64,000 nucleotides of DNA from Ptiloglossa arizonensis (taxonomy: Eukaryota; Arthropoda; Insecta; Hymenoptera; Colletidae): positions 2,875,029 to 2,939,028 of the forward strand of contig NC_135061.1 of NCBI RefSeq assembly GCF_051014685.1, written 5' to 3'. Positions 51,201-62,054 of the stretch are shown piece by piece. The position numbers and the translations under genes are program-made. The notes below the pieces were generated by a model. It was not told where the DNA came from. It saw nothing but the letters and a program-made list of their open reading frames with translations, and made no database searches. Within the stretch, counting starts at the first letter, position 1, and each line of letters begins with the position of its first letter.

Positions 51201-53578
51201 TAGCACAAAAGGACGTTATATATATATAAATAAGATAAATCAGAAGGGAAGGAAATAATTCTCTGGAAGAATTCGTAACAAATGATTTTGTGTTTCGGGG
51301 GAAGGTATTGTTTCCTAAGAAACGTAAATTTAATTTAAAAGAATTCTGTTATACTTTTGAAAGCTCGTTAGAAATTCCGAAATAAGAATCCAACGTATGT
51401 TTGCAACAAACTGGAAAAACTGGAAAAATCAGAAGGCACCAATTTTTGAAACGAAACATTGAAATTAAGTTTACCAACAAAATTCGTTCGTTCAATATTT
51501 AAAAGAGATCTTTAAAAGAAAGACACACCGACAAGAAAATGTTAAGAATTCGTGTTTATGGAAACATGAATTCTGTAGTTCAATTCTTTTCATAGTTATA
51601 CAAATTTCCATTGTAACAAGTCCGTTGTGCTTATACTTTCGTCCAGCATTGTATTATCGTTATTTCGAGCGTAGAAACACGAATTAAAGTTAGTTTACCC
51701 TATTTAACTATTTCTGACTTGTTATCAATAAGAAGTTGCAAACAACGCCGAAGGTAGTTACGTAAACTTGTTCAATTATTAAACGTGACGGTGCAATCAA
51801 ATAACACCCTTAACCATAATTTGCACAGTAAACTCTCAATGAGGCTACCAGCGAAATTGACGTTTCAAAGCACCGGCCAAGAAACATAAATCCATTCGAT
51901 CACATTTGTACATATTTGTCCCGACCGTTTGTTCAGCATGTCATCAATATTCGTTGATTTCCATTGAAACCTTTTCAAAGGTGCAACGTATCCGAAAATT
52001 TAATTCGTTCAATATTTCTCACAATTTTGACTTCTCTCGTTTTTCTAACGAATTTGAAAACAAAATTTTTACGATTTCACGTAACAATTTATACGACATC
52101 GAATAATATATTATCTTCAATGTTCACCCGTTCCTTAATTTACGAAAGAAATAAAGAGATACTGAAAAAAAAACAAAAATACCAATAGAAACTGTAAAAG
52201 TATTTGTTTCGCGTGTTTTTGCAAAAAAAATTCGTATAAAAATTCCGACAAATTGTAATGAATTTTATTCATTGTCGGTGTTTAAACTGTAACGAAAAAG
52301 AGAAAGAAAGGACCGCGTAGAACGAGATCGCGTAAATTGAAACTGCGTATAAACAATTCACATAAACGTGGGGATTATATACCGTGTAAAAAGAACCTCG
52401 CGTGAAAAAAGTACCATACACGTCGAGAAACGGTTGTATTTCTAATTTTCTTCCATTTTCTTACAAATTGGCCATTGTTGAACGAGAAAGAAGTTTCCAA
52501 CTTTGTACCAAGGTTTTACATTCCAAAGAATCGAGAATTCGTATAGTTGGAATAGAAAACAATGAATAAAATATTTCTGAAATATTGTAACGAAATTTTC
52601 ACAGATATTGATTTAATGGTTTTCTGTCTCTCAATGTCGAAGATATTTTTAAAATAATTTCACTGTATTGCGAATTGAATATTACTCTTTCCTTTCGTGC
52701 GACTTTTACTTTTTCGAAAGAGTAAATTTATTTATAAGATCTATGAAGCAATAATAGGCAGATTTATGGGGAGTAATGTCAATTTACAAGATCGATCGAT
52801 AATGGAGCCGAAAGTGGTCGCAAAACTCGATTTTTCGATTGCGTTACGCAAAATTTAATGGGACGGTTCGAGAAATATCTGGAAAATGAGGGACAGAGGG
52901 CGTTTACTGTCTTTCCTAGCAACAGTACCATTATTTCCACTTCACAGAATCAGTGCCAAGTTGTACATTTCGAAAGGAAGTAAAGAATGAGGAACGGTGA
53001 AAGAAAAAGCGATAAAACGGATAAGAAGTTCCAAAAGTGGACACGTTAAAGATTTTATATACGTGGAAAGATCTTTCGTACGATAAACGCAAATAATATT
53101 ACAAATTGATCGAGTGGACGAATTGAATAATCCGTAGACAAGAAAAGACGATCGTACGACAAAAATTTCGTGGATTCTATTCGAAGTCTAATAACTTACA
53201 ATTAAATATCGTTCGATTATTTTCAATTTTCGGAGGACATTTCACGTGTCATCTAATTTCAACAATTTCCGATTGAACGTTATTTGTGTATCGAAAGTGC
53301 TCGAAAGATTTTGTAAAACAAACGGTTCAACGCATTGGACATTTTACAACCGGCGAAACAATTTAATTTACTTTAACGTACTTGAAATTTCATCGTAGTT
53401 ACTTTGTGCTTGGTTGTTGGCGTTCAGTACGGTCAGAAGTCGCACAGAGCTGAATTTAACGGATAAAATGGTTAGTTCGCCAACGTAGGCTGGTACTCCT
53501 GTCAAAAACTGCTGTACCTCGAAAGCGAAATATCAGAACCAGCACGCACGAGAATTTCGCAGGAAATCACTTGGAAGT
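48269..53578. other. Long single-copy stretch
   Basis: The 197-codon frame at 48296-48889 is dominated by Lys/Arg from an A-rich tract (48659-48700). The rest is AT-rich with no repeat, gene or structure noticed. Confidence 0.45.
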
Positions 53579-54590
53579 GATTACAGTTCACGTTTAATTT
53601 CAATCTTCAGGGGCTAATAAAATCGTTTCATTTTTTAATTAAACCTTTCCAACTACCTTGCCTCACCACTTATCCTCGACATAGTTTTACAATCTTAAAT
53701 CTATTTATACTGTCCATACGTTTCCACAATGTTGGTGGTATTTAATTTACGAGTAAAACTCAAATATTGTGGTGTGAGAAAGGTACCAAGCTTCGAGAAA
53801 GATAATCAACAAAATCGTAGGGTCTTGTCGATTACAGTTCACGTTTAATTTCAATCTTCAGTGGCTAATAAAATCGTTTCATTTTTTAATTGAACGTTTT
53901 TAACTACCTTGCCTCACCACTTATCCTCGACATATTTTTACAATCTTAAATCTATTTAAACCATCCATACGTTTCCACAATGTTGGTGGTATTTAATTTA
54001 CGAGTAAAACTCAAATATCGTGGTGTGAGAAAGGTACCAATGCTTCGAGAAAGATAATCAACAAAATCGTAGGGTCTTGTCGATTACAGTTCACGTTTAA
54101 TTTCAATCTTCAGTGGCTAATAAAATCGTTTCATTTTTTAATTGAACGTTTTTAACTACCTTGCCTCACCACTTATCCTCGACATATTTTTACAATCTTA
54201 AATCTATTTAAACCATCCATACGTTTCCACAATGTTGGTGGTATTTAATTTACGAGTAAAACTCAAATATCGTAGTGTGAGAAAGGTACCAAGCTTCGAG
54301 AAAGATAATCAACAAAATCGTAGGGTCTTGTCGATTACAGTTCACGTTTAATTTCAATCTTCAGTGGTTAATAAAATCGTTTCATTTTTTAATTGAACGT
54401 TTTTTAACTACCTTGCCTCACCACTTATCCTCGACATATTTTTACAATCTTAAATCTATTTAAACCGTCCATACGTTTCCACAATGTTGGTGGTATTTAA
54501 TTTACGAGTAAAACTCAAATATCGTGGTGTGAGAAAGGTACCAAGCTTCGAGAAAGATAATCAACAAAATCGTAGGGTCTTGTCGATTAA
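53579..54590. repeat. 251-bp tandem array, four near-identical copies
   Basis: GATTACAGTTCACGTTTAAT begins units at 53579, 53830, 54082 and 54333. The last ends near TCTTGTCGATTA. The second to fourth copies differ by only a few bases; the first is slightly more diverged. Confidence 0.9.
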
Positions 54591-55391
54591 AATTCGTATC
54601 TGATTAACGAAAAGTCCGCATTTAAGTCTCGGCTCGATAATACCTAAGACCGATTCTTTTTTCCCCTTATATTAATTACGTGGAATTACTTCCGCTCAAT
54701 TCCGACAGTTTAATTAAAAATGGCCAGACAGCGAGATAGAATCGAGAAGAATTTCTTCAAATGCACGTTCACGCGAGAATACCAAGGGAAGAGGTAGTGT
54801 TCCGACGCGTATACCGCAATTCAAAGAATTTCGCGAGGTTGTAAATTTCGTTTATGCTCGATCGTGACGGTATGCTGTCAGATAACTATACGACAAATTA
54901 ATGTACGACCGGTTTCACTGAAAAGATAAAAGGACGACACGTCGATCGGAGATGGTGCAAGTAATTATTCAAATTAAATAAGAAAATCAATACGAAAGGA
55001 TGAATTCCGTTTTAAAATTAAGAAAATATCCTAACGCGCTCACCGTGTAATAAATAATACATTTTGTTACATAATAGTATGACATTTTTGACGATTCACT
55101 TAAAATACTCAATGACTCTCTGTGTGTACATATATCTATTGTACTGTACGTTTGTTTTGATATTATGTGACTCTCTTTTGAACAATTTTCTGGTGAACAA
55201 TCTAAAGATCCAACATAAGTATCTTCTTAGTTTACCAAAAGGAGATTTTTTAGATACTTCTCGTCTCTGTACGGAACTGTTCGTATAGTAAACGTGATGA
55301 TGGCCCACGTGACCCCACTGAGAAGTCACGTGAAGTTGGAACGACACTCAACCTGTTAAGCGGTGTAGGCATTACGTTTAACGCTTCTGAA

Positions 55392-55744
55392 ATAGGTACA
55401 GGAACTATTAGGAAGAGTGCCAAGGTACCTTAACTGGAAGTTAATTAAATATTTCCTTGATCCGTATTTTAGAAATTAGAGAAGCACGTAAACAATCCAT
55501 GGAATACAATTAGAAGTCGACCTAAAGTATTGAGCGATACGAAACGATGCAGTAACGTGAAGTAACGACGAAACAAGTTTTTTTTTTTTTTTGAAGCTAT
55601 GAAATGCATCGACCGTTTCCCAAAATTAGAGTCACACCATAAACGTACTTTTCCATGAACGATCAAACGTGAACCAAGATCAAGTGCACTGTAATTGGCA
55701 GAGATGTAAAGTACCCTAGAGAATAAATCAGAATAACAAGATAT
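55392..55744. repeat. 352-bp dispersed repeat, copy 2
   Basis: Same sequence as 37549-37900, including the poly-T and AACAAGATATAGGG at the junction with the MITE at 55745. The junction position is the same in both copies. Confidence 0.8.
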
Positions 55745-56039
55745 AGGGTGTCCCAATCATCACCGGTCGATTTGAATTTCGCGCTATTTTTAAAACGTCG
55801 AACCGATTAACCTGAAACTTGACGTATGTTATCTAGACAGATGGGAAATTAATTAGGAAGAAGTGCACGGTGAAGAAGAGCGTGAAAATTATTCAGGCGT
55901 GTAACGAAGAATCACGATTGTGCGCCATGAAAAATTTTGGGCAAAAGATCTTTGGAAGTTTGTAATTTGAACAAATATCAAGATCACTTGAACTCAGTTT
56001 TATTCAAAAAGTGAACCGATCGTTCGTAATTGGGACACC
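55745..56039 (+). mobile_element. MITE family A, about 295-bp copy
   Basis: It begins GGGTGTCCCAATCATCACCG and ends GTTCGTAATTGGGACACC. Part of the centre is deleted next to GATCTTTGGAAGTTTGTAAT. It follows directly on a 353-bp segment also found before the copy at 37901. Confidence 0.8.
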
Positions 56040-57017
56040 ATTTACACAGCCGTGCAGTCAGGAGGAATCTTTGTATTAATACGGTAAACGAAACCATATT
56101 GATCTTGACGAGAACGAAAGCTTCCGGAACGCGCTAATGTTCAGCGGCGAATGCAAATTTAATATTTTGAATTTAGATGGAGAAACCAGAATTTGAAATA
56201 AACCGAACACACAAATGGAATGTCTGATTCAATAGTGGAACACGGAGGTGGTAGCATCCTGGTCGTGGCATCCTGGACTGGGGCTTGAATGAATGCCACT
56301 GAAGTGGGGTATTTAAACTTTACTAATGGAATTACAGATCAAAATGTTTATCTCAATATTTAAAAGGAAATTAAAAGTAGCACGGAGAAATGAAATCCCG
56401 AAGTGTCGTTTACCTTTCGAGAAGATAAGAACTCGTAACGACGAGGAGAGCGAGAGAATGATTATTGCACATGGTGCACCAAATGATGCACCCTGATGCA
56501 ACAGGGCAAGAGACGACCGTGTAGTTGCACAGAGAATGCAAAGATAAGTAAAAAGGCTAGAATAGAATTTTTTCGTAGAATTTTTCGAAAAATCCCTGGT
56601 GTATTCCAGAGAAATTCAGAAGACTTCAAAAATAAGGGATTCGCGTCACTGTATGGATTCAACGACGCGCAAAAATATAACAACCACCTTAAATGGCGAG
56701 TCTTTTGATACAAAGATCTTCACCGATGTTCGAGCGACAGGGAGAACTTTCCAGTGCAAGATTTCGTGCTTTTTATCGTCTTTTGGAGCGCTATCGTATC
56801 GCTTCTTTCTTCCCGCTTACTCGTTTGAACGTGGTGCTCGTTTCAGAGGAATTGCAAACAAACGTGACTAGTAATACCCGTAGACATCTACCCGGTTAGT
56901 TCATTTCTTCCACGATGTTTACGATCATTCCTCTCAACGTGGTTGGGGAACCGTGGCTCATTACCACGCTCGTTTTCCACATTGCTGCACCGAATATGTT
57001 GCACCTTCGAGTGCAAC

Positions 57018-57190
57018 GGTGAAAGAGAACACGATAATTATTCAGGCGTGTAACGAAAAATCACGATTGTGCGTTATGAAAAATTTTGGGCAAAAAATCG
57101 GTGGTCTTGTTGGAAGATATCTTGTTCCATTATTAACTTCCAAGTTTGTACTTTGAACAAATATCAAGATCACTTGAACACAGTTTTATA
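57018..57190 (+). mobile_element. MITE family A, internal fragment
   Basis: GGTGAAAGAGAACACGATAA, TTATTCAGGCGTGTAACGAA and AAATATCAAGATCACTTGAA match the interior of the copy at 55745. Both terminal repeats are absent. Confidence 0.65.
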
Positions 57191-57591
57191 TATGGTGACC
57201 TTCGAGCATCACTCTCAACCCGGGAAATCTTTCGTTGTCGCGTCCTATTTTTTTTCTTTTCTTTTTTTTTTTTTATTATGTCTTCTCGCGAGCCAACGAG
57301 AAAATGATTCAACCACGGTTCATCGTATCGCTACCTAGCGAGCGAAACTCGTTCCACCGTGACTAACTTCTTAAACGTTCGAAAGTCGGTTAACGCGGCC
57401 ATTGAAAATTCATGATTCGTTGATGAACCGCCGAGTTTATTAGCAAAGGACTACGGAAACCCGAATAATCTACGAGTACCGTGCAGTTCCGCGGAGATTT
57501 TCACTTTGTTACACGTGGACCACTGGTCCTAATTGCAAGATTTAAGAACACCTAAACGAAGAGGATTTAAGAGAACGGATCCAACGTTACA

Positions 57592-57949
57592 GGGTGTCCC
57601 GGTCGTCACCGGTCGTTTTACATTTTGAATAAAATTCAAACGGTTCGAGCAATTTTGCTATTCTTTCTTTTATTTAAAAGTACAAACTTGGGAGTTAATA
57701 ATGGAGTATCTTCCAAATGGTTGTCTCGGTTTTTTTTACAGACCACCGATTATTTCACAAAATTTTTCACGACGTTTCCGTGCAATCGCGATTTTTCGTT
57801 ACACACTGGAATAATTTTCACGCTTTTCTTTTTTTTCACTTTCTACTTTTCCGTGATTAATTTCCCACCTGTCTAAACGACACTCGTCAAGTTTCGGATT
57901 AATCGGTTTGACGTTTCAAAAGTAACGCGAAATTCAAATCGACCGGTTA
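57592..57949 (-). mobile_element. MITE family A, near full length
   Basis: The left end GGGTGTCCCGGTCGTCACCG follows TTACA, consistent with a TA target. The right end stops at ATTCAAATCGACCGGTTA, short of the last bases. The interior is in family order. Confidence 0.8.
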
Positions 57950-58824
57950 GAAAGCGAACGCTATTTTATTTTTGGGAAAATGTTACCGGTACAAAGAGTT
58001 GTCGATCATTTTACACAAGATACGAATTTGTTAAATAAAGAATAAAGAAATAAATCAAAAGTTAACGGGCTATATTCCAATTTTTTAAATTAAAGAAAAA
58101 ATAGCGATTAATATAAGTAAATACTTAATTTTGTATCTTATATTGTAAAAATTATTATTAATAGTAAATAGTATAAGTAAATAATATACGAGTATTAATT
58201 TTTTTCTCTCAAATTAATACGAACAATAAAGTGTTTTTGTTTTATTCCTGAGGTTCTCGTTCCGTGCCACGTTTGCGCAAACCTTCTCGAACCTATTCGC
58301 ATCGATGAATTCTCAAGGGAAAATGAAGTTTTTTTACCGCCCGCTTGATATCCGTTTTGCACGTCGTTCAGAGTTCGTCTCTACGGTCTGCAGTATAGCA
58401 GAGTGCATAAAACTTTCTCAAAAACTTGCCAACAATGTCGGAAGTTCGCCCGGTAATGAAATTCTACCTTCGAGACCACGAGCCTGGACACTCTTCGTCG
58501 TCGATCAAATTCACTTCTGTTGTCGATAGACGTTTTGCTCCTCTCGAAGCGTTAAACGTGAACACTATGGGCACAGATACGAAAAACTAACAAAACTAAA
58601 TAAGGTGAAAGTAGAAATAATTCCGTTAATATACTCGCAGAGAGAAAAAATGAAAATAAAAGTCCCAGTGAGACAGATAATAAGAAAGTACAGTGTCTCT
58701 CGATCATTATTGATCGATTCGAATGTATATTTGCAGAAAATATTCTTTTCGCAAAATCAGACGGTAATCGTTACTCGTTAATCACCCTGTGTTTAAGTAA
58801 TGTAAGAATTAATCGATAAATATT
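57950..58824. other. AT-rich non-coding DNA
   Basis: Very AT-rich at 58060-58210. GTGTCTCTCGATCATTATTG at 58693 faintly resembles a decayed MITE terminus. Confidence 0.35.
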
Positions 58825-59064
58825 CTAATTTTGCATCGAAATCACACGTAGCAGCAGTTTCAATCGAGACTCTTGTAGTTTAGGTAACGACGTGTGTATG
58901 TTCATCATAACTTGATCTATGGATCTAATTATACTGATTAAATTAGAGACTCGTGTAGCGTAACCTTGTACTATTGTCACACTGCAGATACAATCAATAA
59001 CATGTGCGAGTGACAGGAGGAAGCTCGTGCACGTGTCCACGTTTGACAGATAAGGGAAGACAAA
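58825..59064 (-). pseudogene. Possible gustatory-receptor-like exon fragment
   Basis: The minus-strand frame opens after TTAATTAG, an acceptor-like AG, and runs about 80 codons to a stop. It encodes a hydrophobic segment (SFLLSLAHVIDCICSVTIV) followed by an amphipathic stretch with RVSNLISIIRSIDQVMMNI. A membrane segment followed by an R..(L/I)..(L/I)...iD..l pattern is typical of insect gustatory and odorant receptors. No start codon with a good context, clear donor site or neighbouring receptor exons were found, so it could be a decayed fragment or a chance frame. Confidence 0.25.
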
Positions 59065-60977
59065 GGAATAAATCTAATTAACATATTCGTGAAAGAGAAT
59101 GTAGAATTAATAACAATTTTAAGACGTCAATTATACAATATCGAGGCTCTGCTGAATTTTTACTTTACGATATTCTATCGTTTGACATTACTTTTAACAT
59201 AATACCATAAGTTTAATATTACTTTGTCTAGAGATAAAATTCTGCCCAAATATCGGAAATGTAAAATTTGATACGATTGTTGTCGAAGAAATAATATCTT
59301 GAAAATTTATTCAAATTTGTTCAGCCGTATGCGAAAATGTTAGTTAAACGTGTCCATTTTATCTCTCATCTGTATTTTCAACGGTACATGGAATTTAAAT
59401 TTGTCAAGACAATATGAAGTTTCGAACAAAACGGTACCAAAGTTGTTTCTCTACTTTGGAATGAAAAAAAATTAACGTTAGAAATACATCCTCGTGTACA
59501 CAGTTTGAAATTCAGAACGGAAACTAATTTTCCATTTCTTTCTCTTTTGTATGGGTACATCCTTTTTAAATGGACGAATACAACAACAACGTACACGTTA
59601 ACCACGTAGACACATGATATTTACAACATATTACAATCTTCTTAAGAAGACTAAAGAATATTACAACGCTCGTTAAATTATTCTCGAGTTGATTCCAAAC
59701 ATTTTCTTCAAACCTGTGTCGAACATTTCGAAACAATTATAAAAACGCGCGCTGAATACACTAAAACGATTATGTGGGATTATGGAATTGTTCAGCACAA
59801 GAGAAAATGTAAATAGGACGTTTATTTTTAAATAAATATAATACAGTCGTGCAGTGGAGTATGGTTATGAACAACTGAAGAGATTGTAACGATCACGTTG
59901 GCACACCAATCGAAAAAATAGGAAAGCTAGTATCGAGCTCGTCCACCATTTCTTGACTTCTCAAGTACTACATGGTTCAATGTCGTTGTATTCCAACAGA
60001 TTATACAATCTATACAATTAACTCTATTTTTATTACACAAAGCACTATCCCCAAATCATGTTCAACCTATCCAAAATCCATCTTCAATTTTCACCGAGAA
60101 GGAACGCGAGTCGTTCGAGCCAGTCTTTCGTACTGTAGGAAAATCAACGTAAAATACATACTCTATAGAACGAAGACGAGATCCAGTATAGAACCGTGCT
60201 CGAAACTGATCGTCAGAGACGTTGTCTAGAATAGTGTCTCGTCTGTTGCGAATGCTCGCGTCCGGAACAATGTTACAAGTTTGTCCCTGGAGCTGGAATC
60301 AACCATCGCTCCTTATCAAATCCTCCCGAAAGTATTCACGGAAGTAGCGATAGAGTAGCACCCGTATCGCGAACTGGGTTTAATTCAATGTCTTCGACAC
60401 GGTCGAACGTCTCTGTATCAGAAGCACTCGTGAGAAAATCAACATTCCCATGCAAGACTCGGTGGTGATCGTTATGGTCGAAAACCGTCCGCGATTACGT
60501 TCCCCTTACTTAACAAACTCCTTTAAACGGCGGAGCTTAAGCTCGCTTCGTACTTAGATCGTTGACGGTAGGATCTGTTGAATAATTTCATGATCGTAGG
60601 ACGAATTTCCATGAAAAAGCACGGGGATACACGCGAAACTATGGTCGCTGCGTTAGAGTAGGAGGAAGCGAGGTATACCGCGTGTGTGCAATCGAGCATG
60701 CGCCGGCATTTCCGAGTGGTGGTGGCATAAATGGTACTTGGCATTTCTACATTTAAAATGAGCCACGCTTTGCATAATTGTACGCGCCGATCCTCTCTGC
60801 ACGTACGCTCCACTAATACGCTTCCGTGGCACGGTTCTCTCAACGCTCTTTCTCTCGAGTATCGGACCGCGGTATAGTCTTCGACGCGAACAATCTTTCG
60901 ACGTTTTATTTTCTTTTTACTCGTTGGAGGGGGAAGGGACATCCCATCGGTACATAAGGGACACCCCTTATCTGTCA
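59065..60977. other. Single-copy DNA before the MITE cluster
   Basis: No further receptor-like exons were recognised. A palindrome ATAAGGGACACCCCTTAT lies near 60955. Confidence 0.4.
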
Positions 60978-61129
60978 TGTAACGTTTGAAATTAATTCGA
61001 ACGAGGCTGTAGTATTTTGTTCGTCCTTTCGAAGGATGTTTTTTTTTTTGGTGAAAATGAGACACGATTTTTTTTAGAGTGTACAAATATTTTATGAAAT
61101 TGTATATTCTCCATTTTGGAAAATGAAAT

Positions 61130-61379
61130 TTTGGCGGCGGTAATAATTGTTTAAGAGGAGGTAAGAACGGAAATATAAGGAGTGGGGATAAGCGTTTCAT
61201 CCCGGGCCTGCTAGTGGACTCGTCAGTAAGGCATCCTAGCAGGCCCTGCCTTATACGCCGGGACATTGGAAGATCGGTAAGAGGTCGTATATATAGCGAT
61301 CGGAGCAGGTACGGGAACTTGCGGGAAACGGTTGGTGGTGAGTTTCCCTCTGGTGGCAAGCGTGGGTAGTGCCGCCACA
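61130..61379 (-). repeat. 3' LTR of the retrozyme-like element
   Basis: This is the 3' LTR in the minus-strand reading direction, directly preceded by the purine tract CAAGGGGGTTA. It carries the second TATA box (61288-61295) and the second ribozyme (61191-61259). Its outer end, CCGCCGCCA followed by two A, meets the AAAT target duplication at 61126-61129. The exact terminus is uncertain by two bases: either canonical ...CA at 61132, or 61130, which the 4-bp duplication favours. Confidence 0.88.
61191..61259 (-). ncRNA. Type III hammerhead ribozyme (3' LTR copy)
   Basis: A self-cleaving RNA motif read on the minus strand. Stem III pairs GGCGU (61259-61255) with ACGCU (61195-61191), five pairs with one G-U. 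The cleavage triplet is GUA (61256-61254), with the cut expected after 61254. Stem I pairs UAAGGCA (61253-61247) with UGCCUUA (61233-61227), seven perfect pairs, around a 13-nt loop. Box CUGACGA lies at 61226-61220. Stem II pairs GUCC (61219-61216) with GGAU (61202-61199) around a 13-nt loop. Box GAAA lies at 61198-61195. All invariant core bases of the family (CUGANGA, GAAA, NUH) are present. Loops I and II share 11 complementary bases (GGGCCUGCUAG with CUAGCAGGCCC), far more than the usual small loop-loop contacts. Stems I and II are closed by loops and stem III is open, which defines type III. In vitro activity is untested. Confidence 0.9.
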
Positions 61380-61391
61380 TAACCCCCTTGC
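61380..61391 (-). other. Polypurine tract before the 3' LTR
   Basis: The minus strand reads GCAAGGGGGTTA immediately before the LTR start TGTGGCGG. This matches the position and composition of a plus-strand primer for reverse transcription. It supports minus-strand orientation and true LTR-type replication. Confidence 0.6.
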
Positions 61392-61888
61392 CAGTGGTAA
61401 ACGATACTTTGAAGTTCCGTCCTGATGTCCCAGTGGCGTAGGTATTTGTTCCGTAGTTCGGTTTGGCACAACAGGCACAGGAGGAGGTTGTCCAGAGCGG
61501 TGGAAGAGAAGAATGCTTCTTTTTCGTAGTAAGGCCCAGCTGCTGTCGATTGCAGAATACGCGTGGCGAGCATCGTTTGCTCAAGCCGCGTTTTCGCTTG
61601 TTGTCCGACGTTGATGCGTGCGCGTACCAGTATTTATGAAACGCATCGGTGTGGTCGGTGAATAATGTCGACAAAGCTGCCTGCTGTCCTCCTGGGGTTG
61701 ATCCTGATGGTTAGCCGGGAGTATAGCGTCCGTGTCGTCGCTGGCAGGTTGAGGAGTCAACCCTCGGAGAGGGGGATTAACGAAAATCGGCCTTTACGTT
61801 GCGTTCCTTCCATCGTCTTGTGCTGCACCTGTACTGCTGCTGCGCTGTTGTCCAGAAGGTTGCGTTGGTTCTTAGACGGGGTCACTAC
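61392..61888 (-). other. Retrozyme interior, non-coding
   Basis: This is the interior between the LTRs, more GC-rich than the surrounding DNA. On the minus strand it starts GTAGTGACCCCGTC next to the 5' LTR, where a primer-binding site is expected, but I could not assign a tRNA. Open frames of 75-116 residues run out into the LTRs and show no retroviral-type motif, so I treat them as chance. A frame of 383 residues (60523-61674) crosses the LTR into unrelated flanking DNA and is also not a gene. Confidence 0.55.
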
Positions 61889-61949
61889 TTTGGCGGCGGT
61901 AATAATTGTTTAAGAGGAGGTAAGAACGGAAATATAAGGAGTGGGGATA

Positions 61950-62018
61950 AGCGTTTCATCCCGGGCCTGCTAGTGGACTCGTCAGTAAGGCATCCTAGCA
62001 GGCCCTGCCTTATACGCC
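61950..62018 (-). ncRNA. Type III hammerhead ribozyme (5' LTR copy)
   Basis: Same 69-nt motif as in the other LTR, displaced by exactly 759 bp, with the cut expected after 62013. It would be the first ribozyme in a transcript started in this LTR, because the predicted start (about 62023) is only a few nucleotides upstream. Cutting here and at the downstream copy gives a 759-nt RNA (62012 to 61254) with the 2',3'-cyclic phosphate and 5'-hydroxyl ends typical of hammerhead products. Such ends are substrates for RtcB-type ligation into circles. The circular product is inference. Confidence 0.9.
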
Positions 62019-62046
62019 GGGACATTGGAAGATCGGTAAGAGGTCG

Positions 62047-62054
62047 TATATATA
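62047..62054 (-). promoter_or_regulatory. TATA box in the 5' LTR
   Basis: The minus strand reads CTATATATACG. About 30 nt downstream lies position 62023 or so, just ahead of the first base of ribozyme stem III (62018), so transcripts would start almost at the ribozyme. The same box recurs at 61288-61295 in the other LTR. Confidence 0.6.

Larger units (their letters stand above)
54591..57017. other. Non-coding DNA outside the listed repeats
   Basis: Around 54888-54925 the words ACGACAAATTAAT and ACGACCGGTT recur in similar order at 32106-32135, a faint shared remnant. Otherwise single copy. Confidence 0.35.

Noticed and set aside
53600..53640. CTGAAGATTGAAA on the minus strand of the 251-bp array
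   Set aside because: The two boxes are almost touching, so stem II cannot form.
60523..61674. The longest open frame in the window (383 codons, minus strand)
   Set aside because: It starts inside the retrozyme, crosses the LTR and ends in unrelated flanking DNA. It has no domain, and the insertion is recent, so the frame is a fusion by chance.
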